This document shows, piece by piece, positions 26,724 to 35,928 of a DNA stretch of 64,000 bases (its first letter is position 1; each line of letters starts with the position of its first letter). This DNA is from Halomonas sp. CUBES01. Its GTDB lineage: Bacteria > Pseudomonadota > Gammaproteobacteria > Pseudomonadales > Halomonadaceae. The stretch covers positions 1 through 64,000 of the forward strand of contig NZ_JAJLLW010000002.1 of the NCBI RefSeq assembly GCF_020991005.1, read 5' to 3'. The notes under the pieces are model-generated. The model ran no database searches and was not told where the DNA came from. It saw only the letters and a list, made by a program, of their open reading frames with translations. Made by a program: the position numbers and the translations under genes.

Positions 26724-26746
26724 CTACCGGCCTTTAGGGCCGGTAG
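26724..26746 (+). terminator. Intra-operon hairpin after dctP
   Basis: CTACCGGCC and GGCCGGTAG form a perfect 9-bp stem with a 5-nt loop, followed only by CTTT. It is probably a partial terminator or mRNA-stabilising hairpin between the highly needed binding protein and dctQ. Confidence 0.65.
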
Positions 26747-26765
26747 CTTTAGCTGTGAGGCTGTC

Positions 26766-27245
26766 ATGAAAGGCATTCCGGATGCGCGCCCCGAACGCTG
26801 GCTGGCGGCGCTGGCACTGATCATCATTTCGCTGATCAGCCTGGGAAACGTGATCACGCGCTATCTGACCGGCGGCTCATTTTCCTTCACCGAAGAATTT
26901 TCCGTGTTCCTGCTGGTGGTGCTGACTTTCGCCGGGGCGTCCGTGGCGCTGCGTCGTCAACGCCATATTCGCATCAGTTTTCTGGAGCGCGCGCTGCCCC
27001 CTGGCCCGCGTCGGCTATTGATAGGCTTTCAGGCGCTGTGTGGGGCCGTGGTGCTGGGGTTGATCACCTGGTATGGCGCCAAGCTGGCCTGGCAGGAATA
27101 TCATTGGCAGTCGCTTTCGCCCGGTCTTGGCCTGCCGCAGTGGTGGTATATCGTCTGGTTGCCGGTGCTGTCCGCTGCCATGCTGTGGCGTCTGTTGCAG
27201 CAGACCCGCGACCGTCTGGCCGGGAGACACGCCGATGACGCCTGA
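26766..27245 (+). CDS. dctQ: TRAP transporter small permease DctQ
   Basis: This 159-residue inner-membrane protein has four hydrophobic helices. The family motif FSFTEEFSVFLLV lies near residue 38 and ALRRQRHIRI near 62. It partners the DctM subunit. Its stop overlaps the dctM start by 11 nt, and the hairpin-containing 70-nt gap separates it from dctP. Confidence 0.9.
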   Translation: MKGIPDARPERWLAALALIIISLISLGNVITRYLTGGSFSFTEEFSVFLLVVLTFAGASVALRRQRHIRISFLERALPPGPRRLLIGFQALCGAVVLGLITWYGAKLAWQEYHWQSLSPGLGLPQWWYIVWLPVLSAAMLWRLLQQTRDRLAGRHADDA

Positions 27246-28542
27246 TGTATGGATGATTCTGGCCTTCGCTGGGTTTCTCATCGCGGGCGTGCCGGTGGCG
27301 TTTTCGCTGGCGTTGTCGGGCGCAGTGGGCATCGTGATCGGGCTGTCGCCGGACATGCTGGCGACCCTGGGCACCAATACCTACAACAGCATTGCCAAGT
27401 ATCCGCTGATCGCGATTCCGCTGTTCATCTTGACCGGGCTGATTTTCGAGCGTGCCGGTGTCGCGCTGCGCCTGGTGCGCTTCGCTCAGGCGTTGATTGG
27501 CCCGCGCCATGGCGGTCTGGCGCTGGTGGCGGTGCTGGTGTGCATGATCATGGGCGGCATGAGTGGCTCCGGCCCCGCCGATGCCGCAGCGGTCGCCATG
27601 GTGATGCTGCCGAGCATGACCAAGGCCGGCTACCCCAAGCCGTTTTCCGCCACGCTGATCGCGGCGTCGGCTTCCACGGCGATTCTCATTCCCCCTTCCG
27701 TCGCGCTGATCCTCTACTCGATCGTGGTGCCGGGGGTGGATCTGCGTGCCCTGTTTGCCGCGGGCTTGTTCCCCGGGATACTGGCCGGTCTGGCACTGTT
27801 GCTGCCGGCATTGCTGGTGTCCAGGCGCTATGGATGGGAAGGCGGGGCGCCGGCGGAAGGGGCCGAGCGGCTGAGCGTGCGCGACACCTTCAAGCAGGCT
27901 CTGCCCGCGCTGTTTGCCCCGGTGCTGATCCTCGGGGGGCTGCGCTCGGGGCTATTTACCCCGACGGAAGCCGCCGTGGTGGCGGTTGCCTACGGTGCCA
28001 TCGTCGGGCTTTTTCTGACCCGCGAGCTGTCCTGGCGTGATCTGTGGGAACTGTTCGGCGAAGCGGCGATTATCTCCGGCGTGGTGATGCTGATTATTGC
28101 GCTGGCGGGCATTTTTGCCTGGGCGGGCACCATGCTGGGCACTTTCCGTCATCTGGCAGAGTGGATTATCGGTCTCACCGACAACGGCGTGCTGCTGCTG
28201 ATGCTGGTCATGCTGGCGGTGCTGATAGCCGGAATGCTGCTGGATGCCATTTCCATCTACCTGATCATGATGCCGATTTTGATACCGGTCATGCAGCATT
28301 TTGAGTGGAACCCGGTATGGTTCGGTATTTTGCTGGCCATGAACATTGCTATCGGGCAGTTCACCCCGCCGGTGGCGGTGAATTTGATGGTTACCACGGA
28401 AGTGGCCAAGATCCGCCTGGAACAGACGCTGGGTTGGGCGCTGATGTTCGTCGTGGCCATGGCCGGCGCGCTGGCGCTTGTCGCGGTGTTCCCGAGCATT
28501 GCGCTCTGGCTACCGCGCATTTTGGGCTACAACGTGGACTGA
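27235..28542 (+). CDS. dctM: TRAP transporter large permease DctM
   Basis: This 435-residue transporter subunit has about twelve membrane helices and drives Na+-coupled uptake. Family stretches are PLFILTGLIFERAGVALRLV, IMGGMSGSGPADAAAVAMV, IPPSVALILYSIV and AIGQFTPPVAVNL. I chose the ATG at 27235, overlapping dctQ, because the longer frame is a shadow of dctQ. It is last in the dctPQM operon. Confidence 0.93.
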   Translation: MTPDVWMILAFAGFLIAGVPVAFSLALSGAVGIVIGLSPDMLATLGTNTYNSIAKYPLIAIPLFILTGLIFERAGVALRLVRFAQALIGPRHGGLALVAVLVCMIMGGMSGSGPADAAAVAMVMLPSMTKAGYPKPFSATLIAASASTAILIPPSVALILYSIVVPGVDLRALFAAGLFPGILAGLALLLPALLVSRRYGWEGGAPAEGAERLSVRDTFKQALPALFAPVLILGGLRSGLFTPTEAAVVAVAYGAIVGLFLTRELSWRDLWELFGEAAIISGVVMLIIALAGIFAWAGTMLGTFRHLAEWIIGLTDNGVLLLMLVMLAVLIAGMLLDAISIYLIMMPILIPVMQHFEWNPVWFGILLAMNIAIGQFTPPVAVNLMVTTEVAKIRLEQTLGWALMFVVAMAGALALVAVFPSIALWLPRILGYNVD

Positions 28543-28570
28543 TACCGCTTGGCCTATGCAAAAGCGGTAT
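28542..28570 (+). terminator. Hairpin after dctM
   Basis: ATACCGCTT and AAGCGGTAT form a 9-bp stem around an 11-nt loop, starting at the dctM stop. There is no T-run, so termination strength is doubtful. Confidence 0.45.
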
Positions 28571-28749
28571 ACCGGTTAACGCTCCCTAAACGGTGAACAT
28601 CACTACACTCAGTGCATGACGTTAAGAAACGATGTTTGTCGGCTGACGTATCGCGTTTCGCTAATTACGTTTTTTTTCGCTAAAGTAGTCAACGCCGACA
28701 GACCCTGTCGATGCTGATAACAGATTGTCTTGAAAACGTTTTGGATCAG

Positions 28750-28778
28750 CCCACCTGTGGAAACATGATGCAGGTGGG
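28750..28778 (+). other. Stem-loop in the TAXI-TRAP leader
   Basis: CCCACCTG and CAGGTGGG pair around a 13-nt loop, ending 46 nt before the ATG of the TAXI binding protein. The 282-nt gap 28543-28824 also holds a small CGACAG / CTGTCG hairpin at 28696-28710. Either could be a leader structure; no known riboswitch is recognisable. Confidence 0.35.
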
Positions 28779-28824
28779 GCCAAGACGCACAATGCTCATA
28801 ACATCAAGATAAAGAGGTGTATTC

Positions 28825-29811
28825 ATGAAACGCCACGCATTTTCTACCGCCGCCTTCTCCGGTGCGTTACTCGCCGCCACGGCCTTTGCCGCACCGGCCA
28901 TGGCGCAAGAAGACCAGCAATTCATCACCATCGGTACCGGTGGCCAGACCGGCGTTTACTACGTCGTCGGTCAGTCGGTCTGCCGACTGGTCAACCGCGG
29001 CAGCGACGACCACAACATCCGCTGTAATGCGCCGTCCACCGGCGGCTCCGTTGCCAACATCAACGGTATCAAGTCCGGCGAGCTGGATATGGGGGTTGCC
29101 CAGTCCGACGTTCAGTACCAAGCCTATAACGGTACCGGGAATTTCGAGGGGGATGCCTTTGAGGATCTGCGTGCTGTCTTCCGTATTCACGGCGAGCCGT
29201 TGACGTTGCTGGCCCGCGCGGACTCGGGTATCGAAACGCTTGATGATCTCGAAGGCAAGCGCGTTAATATCGGCAACCCGGGCTCGGGTCAGCGTAACAC
29301 CATGGAAGTGGTGATGGACGCCAAGGGCTGGGACGAAGACACTTTCTCCCTGGTCTCTGAGCTGGACGCCGCCGAGCAGGCCGCCGCCCTGTCGGATAAC
29401 AACATCGACGCCATGGTTTACGTGGTCGGCCACCCGAACGGCTCGATTCAGGAGGCAACCACCACCGTCGACTCGCACCTGATCCCGATGAACGACGAGG
29501 ACGTCCAGGGCATCGTTGACGAGTACCCCTACTACTCGACGTCTGTGATTCCGGGTGGCCTGTACAAGAACAACCCCGATGACGTCGAGACCTTCGGTGT
29601 GGCGGCGACGTTCGTTACCTCTGCTGATGCTGATGATGACGTGGTCTACGAAACCGTTAAAGCGGTATTCGATGATTTTGACCGCTTCAAGCGCCTGCAT
29701 CCTGCCTTCGAAAACCTGGATGCCCAGGATATGGTCACCCAGGGCCTGTCCGCGCCGCTGCATGACGGTGCCAAGCGGTACTACGTCGAGCAGGGTTGGA
29801 TCGAAGAGTAA
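28825..29811 (+). CDS. TAXI-type TRAP transporter substrate-binding protein
   Basis: This 328-residue periplasmic protein of the TAXI family has a signal peptide ending near residue 27 (PAMA). The N-terminus reads FITIGTGGQTGVYYVVGQSVC, cited in part; similar glycine-rich N-termini define the family. It also shows NINGIKSGELDMGVAQSDV, GKRVNIGNPGSGQRNTMEVV and VYVVGHPNGSIQEAT. Glutamate and other dicarboxylates are known ligands of some members; the ligand here is unknown. AAAGAGG precedes the ATG, and a strong GC hairpin separates it from the permease. Confidence 0.92.
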   Translation: MKRHAFSTAAFSGALLAATAFAAPAMAQEDQQFITIGTGGQTGVYYVVGQSVCRLVNRGSDDHNIRCNAPSTGGSVANINGIKSGELDMGVAQSDVQYQAYNGTGNFEGDAFEDLRAVFRIHGEPLTLLARADSGIETLDDLEGKRVNIGNPGSGQRNTMEVVMDAKGWDEDTFSLVSELDAAEQAAALSDNNIDAMVYVVGHPNGSIQEATTTVDSHLIPMNDEDVQGIVDEYPYYSTSVIPGGLYKNNPDDVETFGVAATFVTSADADDDVVYETVKAVFDDFDRFKRLHPAFENLDAQDMVTQGLSAPLHDGAKRYYVEQGWIEE

Positions 29812-29849
29812 GCTCTTCGGATAAGGGTGTTCATCACCCAGTGAAAGTG

Positions 29850-29877
29850 GCGCGCGGTCTCTCATGGGGCCGCGCGC
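29850..29877 (+). terminator. Intra-operon hairpin after the TAXI binding protein
   Basis: GCGCGCGG and CCGCGCGC form an 8-bp GC-only stem with a 12-nt loop, without a T-run. As after dctP, it sits between binding protein and permease and may set their expression ratio. Confidence 0.55.
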
Positions 29878-29948
29878 TGTGTTTGGGATGCCGCTAGGCA
29901 TCAAGCGGGCATCTCACAGTGCCATCCATATTTTAGCAGGGCATGCTT

Positions 29949-32552
29949 ATGACAACGGACAACACCAAGACCGGCGGGTCGAATGTTGATCTTGAAGATC
30001 TTGTCGCCTCGACGGACTCGGGCTCCCGCAAACCAGCGGGGATGCCGGGCAAGCTGCTGGTGGGTATTGCAGCGGTGTGGTCACTCTTTCAGCTGTGGAT
30101 CGCATCGCCGCTGCCGTATCTGGTCGGCTTTGGGGTTTTCAATGCCACCCAGTCCCGCTCGATCCACTTGGCCTTTGCGCTGTTTTTGGCCTACATGGCA
30201 TACCCTGCGCTGAAGCGGTCGCCGCGCGATCGTATTCCTCTCCAGGACTGGGTGTTGGCGGCGGTTGCCGCGTTCTGCGGCGCCTACATGTTCATTTTTT
30301 ACGAGGGCCTGTCGGAACGCCCTGGTGCGCCGCTGTTGACCGATGTGGTCGTCGGTGTGACAGGCATCCTGTTGCTGCTCGAAGCCACCCGGCGCGCCCT
30401 GGGGCCGCCCTTGATGATCGTGGCCAGCGTCTTCCTGTTCTATTCGCTGGCCGGCCCCTGGATGCCCGGCATGCTGGCCCATGGGGGCGTAAGTCTTTAC
30501 GGGCTGGTAAACCATCAGTGGCTGACGACCCAGGGCGTATTCGGTATTGCCCTTGGGGTCTCCACCAGCTTTGTGTTCCTTTTCGTGCTGTTTGGCGCGC
30601 TGCTCGATAAAGCCGGTGCCGGTAACTATTTTATTAAAGTCGCGTTTTCCCTGCTGGGCCATTACAAAGGCGGCCCTGCCAAAGCGGCGGTAGTGGCGTC
30701 GGGCATGACCGGTCTGATTTCGGGCTCCTCGATTGCCAATACCGTGACCACCGGTACCTTTACCATCCCGATGATGAAACGGGTGGGCTTTTCCTCTGAA
30801 AAAGCCGGCGCGGTAGAAGTGGCCTCGTCGGTGAACGGCCAGATCATGCCGCCCGTCATGGGCGCCGCCGCCTTCCTGATGGTCGAGTACGTCGGTATTT
30901 CCTACGTCGAGGTGATCAAGCACGCGTTTCTGCCAGCGCTGATTTCCTATATAGCACTGATCTATATCGTTCACCTGGAAGCCTTGAAAGCTAACATGCA
31001 GGGGCTTGAAAGCAGCAACCCACCCAAGCCGCTGGTGCGCAAGGTCACCGGTTTTTTGGCAGGTCTGTTGCTGATGATGGTCACCGCCCTGGCGGTGTAT
31101 TACGGGCTTGGGTGGATGCAACCCGTACTGGGCCCGGCGGCTCCCTGGGTGATCGGTCTGGCGCTGGCGGCGGTTTATGTCGCGCTGCTGAAGCTCGCCT
31201 CGAACTACCCTGAACTTGAAATTGATGATCCCAATGAGCCGGTCGTCACGCTGCCCCAGACGCGGCCCACGGTGCTGGTCGGCCTGCAGTACATTCTGCC
31301 GGTGATCGTGCTGGTGTGGTGCCTGATGGTTGAACGCCTTTCCCCCGGGCTATCGGCATTCTGGGCCACGGTGTTCATGATCTTCATCATGCTGACCCAG
31401 CGGCCGATCACTGCCTACTTCCGCGGTCACAGCGATTTCAAGGCGGATCTGCGCGAAGGCGGCCTTGACCTGTGGAATGGCCTGGTCACCGGTGCCCGCA
31501 ACATGATCGGCATCGGCATCGCGACGGCCACGGCGGGGATTATCGTCGGCGCCGTTTCCCAGACAGGGGTCGGGCTGGTATTGGCGGATGTCGTCGAGAC
31601 CCTCGCCATGGGCAACCTGATGCTGATCCTGCTGTTTACCGCCGTACTCAGCCTGATTCTGGGCATGGGGCTGCCGACTACCGCCAACTACATCGTGGTG
31701 TCGGCACTGCTGGCGCCGGTGATCATTCAGTTGGGGGCACAGAATGGCCTGCTGGTGCCGCTGATCGCTGTGCACCTGTTCGTTTTCTATTTTGGCATCA
31801 TGGCCGACGTGACGCCGCCGGTGGGGCTGGCCTCGTTCGCGGCGGCGGCGGTTTCCGGGGGGGATCCGATCCGTACCGGTTTCCAGGCGTTTTACTACAG
31901 CCTGCGCACCGCCGCGCTTCCGTTCCTGTTTATCTTCAACACCGATCTGCTGTTGATCGACGTGACGCCGCTGCAGGGAATATTGATCTTCGTGGTGGCG
32001 ACCGTGGCGATGCTTATCTTTGCCGCCGCCACTCAGGGGTTCATGGTGACGCGTAACCGCTGGTACGAGTCGATTCTGCTGCTCGTGGTGGCGTTTGCCC
32101 TGTTCCGCCCTGGCTTCTTCATGGACATGCTTCACGACCCTTACCGGTCGACGCCGCCTGAAGAATTTGCCGAGACCCTGGGCGAGGTGGATGAGGGATC
32201 GTCCTTGCGCGTACAGATCAGCGGCCTGGATGATTATGGCGACCCCATGACCACCTATATTCTGGTGCCGGTGCCCGAGGGCGATAGCGGTCAGGCGCGG
32301 TTGGATAATCTCGGCTTGACGTTGCTGACCGAGGACGATGAAGCGATTGTCGATATGGTCACCTACGGCAGTGACGCGGCGGATCTGGGCTTTGATTTCG
32401 ATCAGGAAATCGTCGAAGTACTGGCACCGGTGGATCGCTGGACGAAGGAGTGGATCTGGATACCCGCATTAGGGGTGTTTGCGCTGATCGTCATGCTGCA
32501 GCGCCGTCGTCGGGCCGCCGAAGGGCGTGCGCCCAAGGCCAATACCGCGTAA
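29949..32552 (+). CDS. TAXI-TRAP fused permease (DctQM) with C-terminal DUF3394
   Basis: This 867-residue protein fuses the small and large TRAP permease subunits. Residues 20-180 correspond to the Q-like part. From about 210 comes the M part, with ASGMTGLISGSSIANTVTTG, VNGQIMPPVMGAAAFLM, LGMGLPTTANYIVVSALLAP and FYFGIMADVTPPVGLASFAA. After about residue 720 comes a soluble domain of DUF3394 type, bounded by a last hydrophobic helix near 840. Two ATGs lie 6 nt apart; the second (29949) fits AGCAGGG better. It is followed by a UspA gene. Confidence 0.9.
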   Translation: MTTDNTKTGGSNVDLEDLVASTDSGSRKPAGMPGKLLVGIAAVWSLFQLWIASPLPYLVGFGVFNATQSRSIHLAFALFLAYMAYPALKRSPRDRIPLQDWVLAAVAAFCGAYMFIFYEGLSERPGAPLLTDVVVGVTGILLLLEATRRALGPPLMIVASVFLFYSLAGPWMPGMLAHGGVSLYGLVNHQWLTTQGVFGIALGVSTSFVFLFVLFGALLDKAGAGNYFIKVAFSLLGHYKGGPAKAAVVASGMTGLISGSSIANTVTTGTFTIPMMKRVGFSSEKAGAVEVASSVNGQIMPPVMGAAAFLMVEYVGISYVEVIKHAFLPALISYIALIYIVHLEALKANMQGLESSNPPKPLVRKVTGFLAGLLLMMVTALAVYYGLGWMQPVLGPAAPWVIGLALAAVYVALLKLASNYPELEIDDPNEPVVTLPQTRPTVLVGLQYILPVIVLVWCLMVERLSPGLSAFWATVFMIFIMLTQRPITAYFRGHSDFKADLREGGLDLWNGLVTGARNMIGIGIATATAGIIVGAVSQTGVGLVLADVVETLAMGNLMLILLFTAVLSLILGMGLPTTANYIVVSALLAPVIIQLGAQNGLLVPLIAVHLFVFYFGIMADVTPPVGLASFAAAAVSGGDPIRTGFQAFYYSLRTAALPFLFIFNTDLLLIDVTPLQGILIFVVATVAMLIFAAATQGFMVTRNRWYESILLLVVAFALFRPGFFMDMLHDPYRSTPPEEFAETLGEVDEGSSLRVQISGLDDYGDPMTTYILVPVPEGDSGQARLDNLGLTLLTEDDEAIVDMVTYGSDAADLGFDFDQEIVEVLAPVDRWTKEWIWIPALGVFALIVMLQRRRRAAEGRAPKANTA

Positions 32553-32566
32553 GGAGGGGCTGTCTC

Positions 32567-32995
32567 ATGTACCACAAGATCCTGTTACCCGTTGATCTCA
32601 ACGAAGAGAGCTCATGGGCCAAGGCATTACCCACGGCTATCAAGCTATGCCAGACGTTTGATGCGTCGCTGCACGTGGTGACGGTGATGCCGGATTTTAA
32701 GATGCCCATGGTGGGCGCGTATTTTCCCAAGGACTTTTCCCAAAAGGCCCACGAGGCGGTGAAGGAGGCGCAGCATGACTTCATCCAAAAGCATGTGCCG
32801 GAAACCATCAGTACCCAGAGCGTGATTGTCGACGGCTCGCCGTGGGAAGCGATCATCAAGGTGGGCAAGCGACTGGATATCGACCTGATCGTCATGGCCT
32901 CGCATACCAAGCGCAAGTTCGTCGACTATGTGCTGGGCCCCAACGCCGAGCATGTGGTTCATCATGCCAAGATGTCGGTCATGATCGTGCGCTGA
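32567..32995 (+). CDS. Universal stress protein UspA family
   Basis: This 142-residue cytoplasmic protein begins MYHKILLPVDLNEESSWAKA and ends with the nucleotide-binding signature VMASHTKRKFVDYVLGPNAEHVVHHA, cited in parts. It therefore belongs to the ATP-binding UspF-like branch. AAGGAGG fixes the start 14 nt after the permease stop. The pairing with a TRAP transporter recalls TeaD, the UspA protein that modulates the ectoine TRAP transporter TeaABC in Halomonas; a regulatory role on the TAXI-TRAP system is inferred. Confidence 0.92.
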   Translation: MYHKILLPVDLNEESSWAKALPTAIKLCQTFDASLHVVTVMPDFKMPMVGAYFPKDFSQKAHEAVKEAQHDFIQKHVPETISTQSVIVDGSPWEAIIKVGKRLDIDLIVMASHTKRKFVDYVLGPNAEHVVHHAKMSVMIVR

Positions 32996-33012
32996 TCCCT
33001 GTATGGGAAATG

Positions 33013-33042
33013 AAAGCTCCAGGCCTGGCTTGGAGCTTTTTT
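33013..33042 (+). terminator. Rho-independent terminator after uspA
   Basis: AAAGCTCCA and TGGAGCTTT form a 9-bp stem with a 9-nt loop followed by TTTA. It ends the TAXI-TRAP transcript. Confidence 0.88.
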
Positions 33043-33188
33043 ATTATGATCACTGGTTTGGCAGGGTGAGTCAGCTCGTCATGACGTTAGCAAATAAAAC
33101 GTGTTTAAACTGACCCTGTCCATGCGATGGCGTAACCTTGAATACTGAAAAGGTTACCTTCCGGTTAACGCGGCAAGAGGATATCGCA

Positions 33189-33701
33189 GTGAAAGCGTTG
33201 TTGTTGGGGTGCATCATGCTGGCGTTCAGCATTCCCCTGGCGGGGCTCGCGGCTGATGCGGACGGCCACAAAGCGCCGGCAGGGCCGGTGATACTCAGGG
33301 TGGTGGGCGATATCGACAAGACGAATGTCGACGGTGAGGCCCATTTTGATCGCCGGATGCTGCAGCAGTTGCCGCAGCATGGCGTCGAGACGACCACGCC
33401 GTGGACGGACAGCCAGGATCACTATGAAGGCCCGTTGATGCGCGACCTGCTCGCGCACCTTGGCGTGACGGATGGCCGCGTCAATGTACTGGCGTTGAAC
33501 GGCTACGAGGCGGAGATACCGGTCAGCGACTTTTACGACTACGATGTCATCCTGGCACTCAAGCGCGACGGCGAGGCGATTCCCATCCGCGAATACGGCC
33601 CGCTGTGGGTGCTGTACCCGTTTGATCATGACGCCGCCTTGCTAAGCGAAAAGATGCGTTTTCGCGCCGTCTGGCAAGTGATGAAGATCAATGTCCGCTA
33701 G
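33189..33701 (+). CDS. Periplasmic SUOX/molybdopterin-fold-like protein lacking cysteine
   Basis: This 170-residue protein has a signal peptide (to about residue 24, GLAADA) and one domain resembling the oxidoreductase molybdopterin-binding fold: [46 protein letters not shown] and [13 protein letters not shown]. The mature part has no cysteine, so it lacks the thiol that binds molybdenum in YedY/SUOX enzymes and may only bind a ligand. I chose the GTG at 33189 (AAGAGG 8 nt upstream, signal peptide at once) over a TTG at 33138. It overlaps the next kinase gene by 11 nt, suggesting a periplasmic input partner. Confidence 0.7.
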   Translation: MKALLLGCIMLAFSIPLAGLAADADGHKAPAGPVILRVVGDIDKTNVDGEAHFDRRMLQQLPQHGVETTTPWTDSQDHYEGPLMRDLLAHLGVTDGRVNVLALNGYEAEIPVSDFYDYDVILALKRDGEAIPIREYGPLWVLYPFDHDAALLSEKMRFRAVWQVMKINVR

Positions 33702-35928
33702 CGGTTCGGCAACGCACTATGCGCGCCTGCTGCGCTATCCCTGGCGTTTCAAGCTGGTCGCCATGATCGCTGTGGTGCTGTTCGCCGCGGCGATTGTGGT
33801 GGCGACCATTGCGGCATGGCGGCAGGATAATCTTACCCAGACCCTGCGGGAAGACACCTCCTGGGTGATTTACAAGCTGGATCGTGATGCGGTGCAGCTC
33901 CTCAATCAGCTGCTTAGCGCCACGCGTGGGCCGATAGCACCCGCTGCCCAGGACGACCTGAACCTGCGCTTCGAACTGCTGTACAGCCGCATCACCCTGC
34001 TCAATGAAGGCGAGGTCAGCACCCTGCTGAACCGCATCGAGCCTGCCCGCGAGCTGCTCGACGAGATCCAGCAGCAACTGGATGTCATCGATCTGATGCT
34101 TGAACCCCACGAACACCTGGAACGCATGCCGGTTATCGCGCTGGAAACCGAGCTGCAGACACTGACCCGCCTGACGGAGCGGCTGGTCATCACGATCAAT
34201 GGCTACCTGGCGGAATCCGCCACCGAAGAGCGTGCCCAGCTGAGCCTGCTTTACAAGCTGTTGATGAGCCTGATTGTGGCAATGAGCGTGGCGGCCCTGT
34301 TGATCGTCATCTTTCTGGTTCGAGAGATGCGCGAGAGCGCCGCGGCTCGCCGCGAGCAGGAACAGCTCAGCCGCCAGTTGGAAGTCACCGCCGAGCAGGC
34401 CCAGGCGGCCAACCATGCCAAGTCGGACTTTCTCGCCATGGTCAGCCACGAAATTCGTACCCCCCTGAATGGCGTTATCGGGATGAGCGAACTGTTGCGC
34501 GAGCCCACCAATCGAGCGCAAGTGGAAGATTACGCCAGCACGATTCACGACAGTGCCAACCAGCTGTTGGCGATGATCAATGAGATTCTGGATTTTTCCA
34601 AGATCGAAGCGGGCCACCTCAGCCTGGAAACCGTGCCGACGGCGGTCGAGGAAACGGTGTCAAGCGTAGTGGCCCTGTTCAAGCCTCGTGCCGAGGCAAA
34701 AGGGCTGGCGTTGACCCACCATGTGGATGAACGGGTACCGGCCTGGATAATGGTCGATGCCGGGCGGCTGCGACAAATATTGCTCAACATGATCGCCAAT
34801 GCGATCAAATTCACCGATGAGGGCGCGGTGGCCGTGCGCGTCTCTGCCACGGAGGACCAGCTATTCTTTGAGGTCATCGATACCGGCTGTGGCCTAAGCG
34901 ACGCGCAGCAGCAGCATCTGTTCGAACCTTTCCATCAGGCGGACGCGTCGGTCGCCCGCCGGTACGGGGGAACCGGCCTGGGGCTGGCCATTTGCAAGCG
35001 GCTGAGCGAGGCCATGCAGGGGCAACTGAGCGTTGACAGCCAGCCAGGCAAGGGCAGCACCTTTCGCTGTCAATTGCCGCTGGTGGAGGCCGCGCCTGAG
35101 CATCGCGCGCCGCGTCCTTCCTTGCCCACCCAGCAGCACTTTGCTGGCACCTCATTGCTGCTGGTGGAAGACAACGCCATCAATCGCAAGGTTGCCATCG
35201 AGCTGTTGGCACGCCTGGGCTGCGATGTGGTGTGCGCCGAAAACGGCCACGATGCCCTGGACATGGCTGCGGCTCAGCGTGTTCACCTGATCTTCATGGA
35301 TATTCAACTGCCCGACATTGATGGGCTAGAGGTCACCCGCCAGCTGCGTGCTCAGGGGGGCTGGCTGGCTGACGTACCCATCGTCGCAATGACGGCAGGC
35401 GGCGCTGAAGATGACCGCCAACGCTGCCTCCAGGCGGGCATGGACGATTACATCACCAAGCCGCTATCCATCGGCGCGCTGAACGACATGCTGGCCTTGC
35501 AGCTGAGCGACCCATCAGCCGACGCGGCCGTGCCCACCGAGTCGGCGAGCAACGCATCAAGGCTCGACCTCGAGACCTTGAGCGGCCTTTACCAGGCGTT
35601 GGGTGAAGACCATCTGCGCCAGCTTATCGCCCTCTATTATCAGCAGGTCGACGATTACCTGGCACAGCTGTCGACCTACCTTGTCTCAGACACGCTCTCT
35701 GCCGATAACGCCCGGCAGGTTGCCCGCCTGGCCCATCAGCTGCGCGGTGAAGCCTTGAGCATCGGTGCCCGGCAGGTGGCGGAACAGGCGCGAGCGCTTG
35801 AATCGCTGGCCAACCAGGCTCCCCTGCCCTGCACCGCCATGCGCGAGGCGCTGGACGCGCTGCGCCAGACCGCCGAGGGTACCGCAACCGACCTGGAGCA
35901 ATGGCAACGTGACCATATCGACACCTGA
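33691..35928 (+). CDS. Membrane hybrid histidine kinase with receiver and HPt domains
   Basis: This 745-residue inner-membrane sensor kinase has membrane helices at about 22-44 and 187-210 enclosing a 140-residue helical periplasmic domain. Next come a HisKA domain with phospho-acceptor His253 ([12 protein letters not shown]), an ATPase domain ([33 protein letters not shown]), a receiver with Asp537 (IFMDIQLPD) and a C-terminal HPt with His682 ([14 protein letters not shown]). The order is that of TorS/BarA-type phosphorelays. The start overlaps the upstream gene by 11 nt; its end overlaps the FIST gene by 20 nt. Confidence 0.93.
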   Translation: MSASGSATHYARLLRYPWRFKLVAMIAVVLFAAAIVVATIAAWRQDNLTQTLREDTSWVIYKLDRDAVQLLNQLLSATRGPIAPAAQDDLNLRFELLYSRITLLNEGEVSTLLNRIEPARELLDEIQQQLDVIDLMLEPHEHLERMPVIALETELQTLTRLTERLVITINGYLAESATEERAQLSLLYKLLMSLIVAMSVAALLIVIFLVREMRESAAARREQEQLSRQLEVTAEQAQAANHAKSDFLAMVSHEIRTPLNGVIGMSELLREPTNRAQVEDYASTIHDSANQLLAMINEILDFSKIEAGHLSLETVPTAVEETVSSVVALFKPRAEAKGLALTHHVDERVPAWIMVDAGRLRQILLNMIANAIKFTDEGAVAVRVSATEDQLFFEVIDTGCGLSDAQQQHLFEPFHQADASVARRYGGTGLGLAICKRLSEAMQGQLSVDSQPGKGSTFRCQLPLVEAAPEHRAPRPSLPTQQHFAGTSLLLVEDNAINRKVAIELLARLGCDVVCAENGHDALDMAAAQRVHLIFMDIQLPDIDGLEVTRQLRAQGGWLADVPIVAMTAGGAEDDRQRCLQAGMDDYITKPLSIGALNDMLALQLSDPSADAAVPTESASNASRLDLETLSGLYQALGEDHLRQLIALYYQQVDDYLAQLSTYLVSDTLSADNARQVARLAHQLRGEALSIGARQVAEQARALESLANQAPLPCTAMREALDALRQTAEGTATDLEQWQRDHIDT

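Noticed and set aside
25685..28542. dctPQM as the ectoine transporter TeaABC
   Set aside because: The gene order alone does not identify the ligand, and the UspA partner follows the TAXI system instead; no specificity motif can be judged without alignment.
33138..33188. Upstream TTG extension of the SUOX-like gene
   Set aside because: The extra 17 residues precede the signal peptide and would bury it; GTG at 33189 has a better ribosome site.
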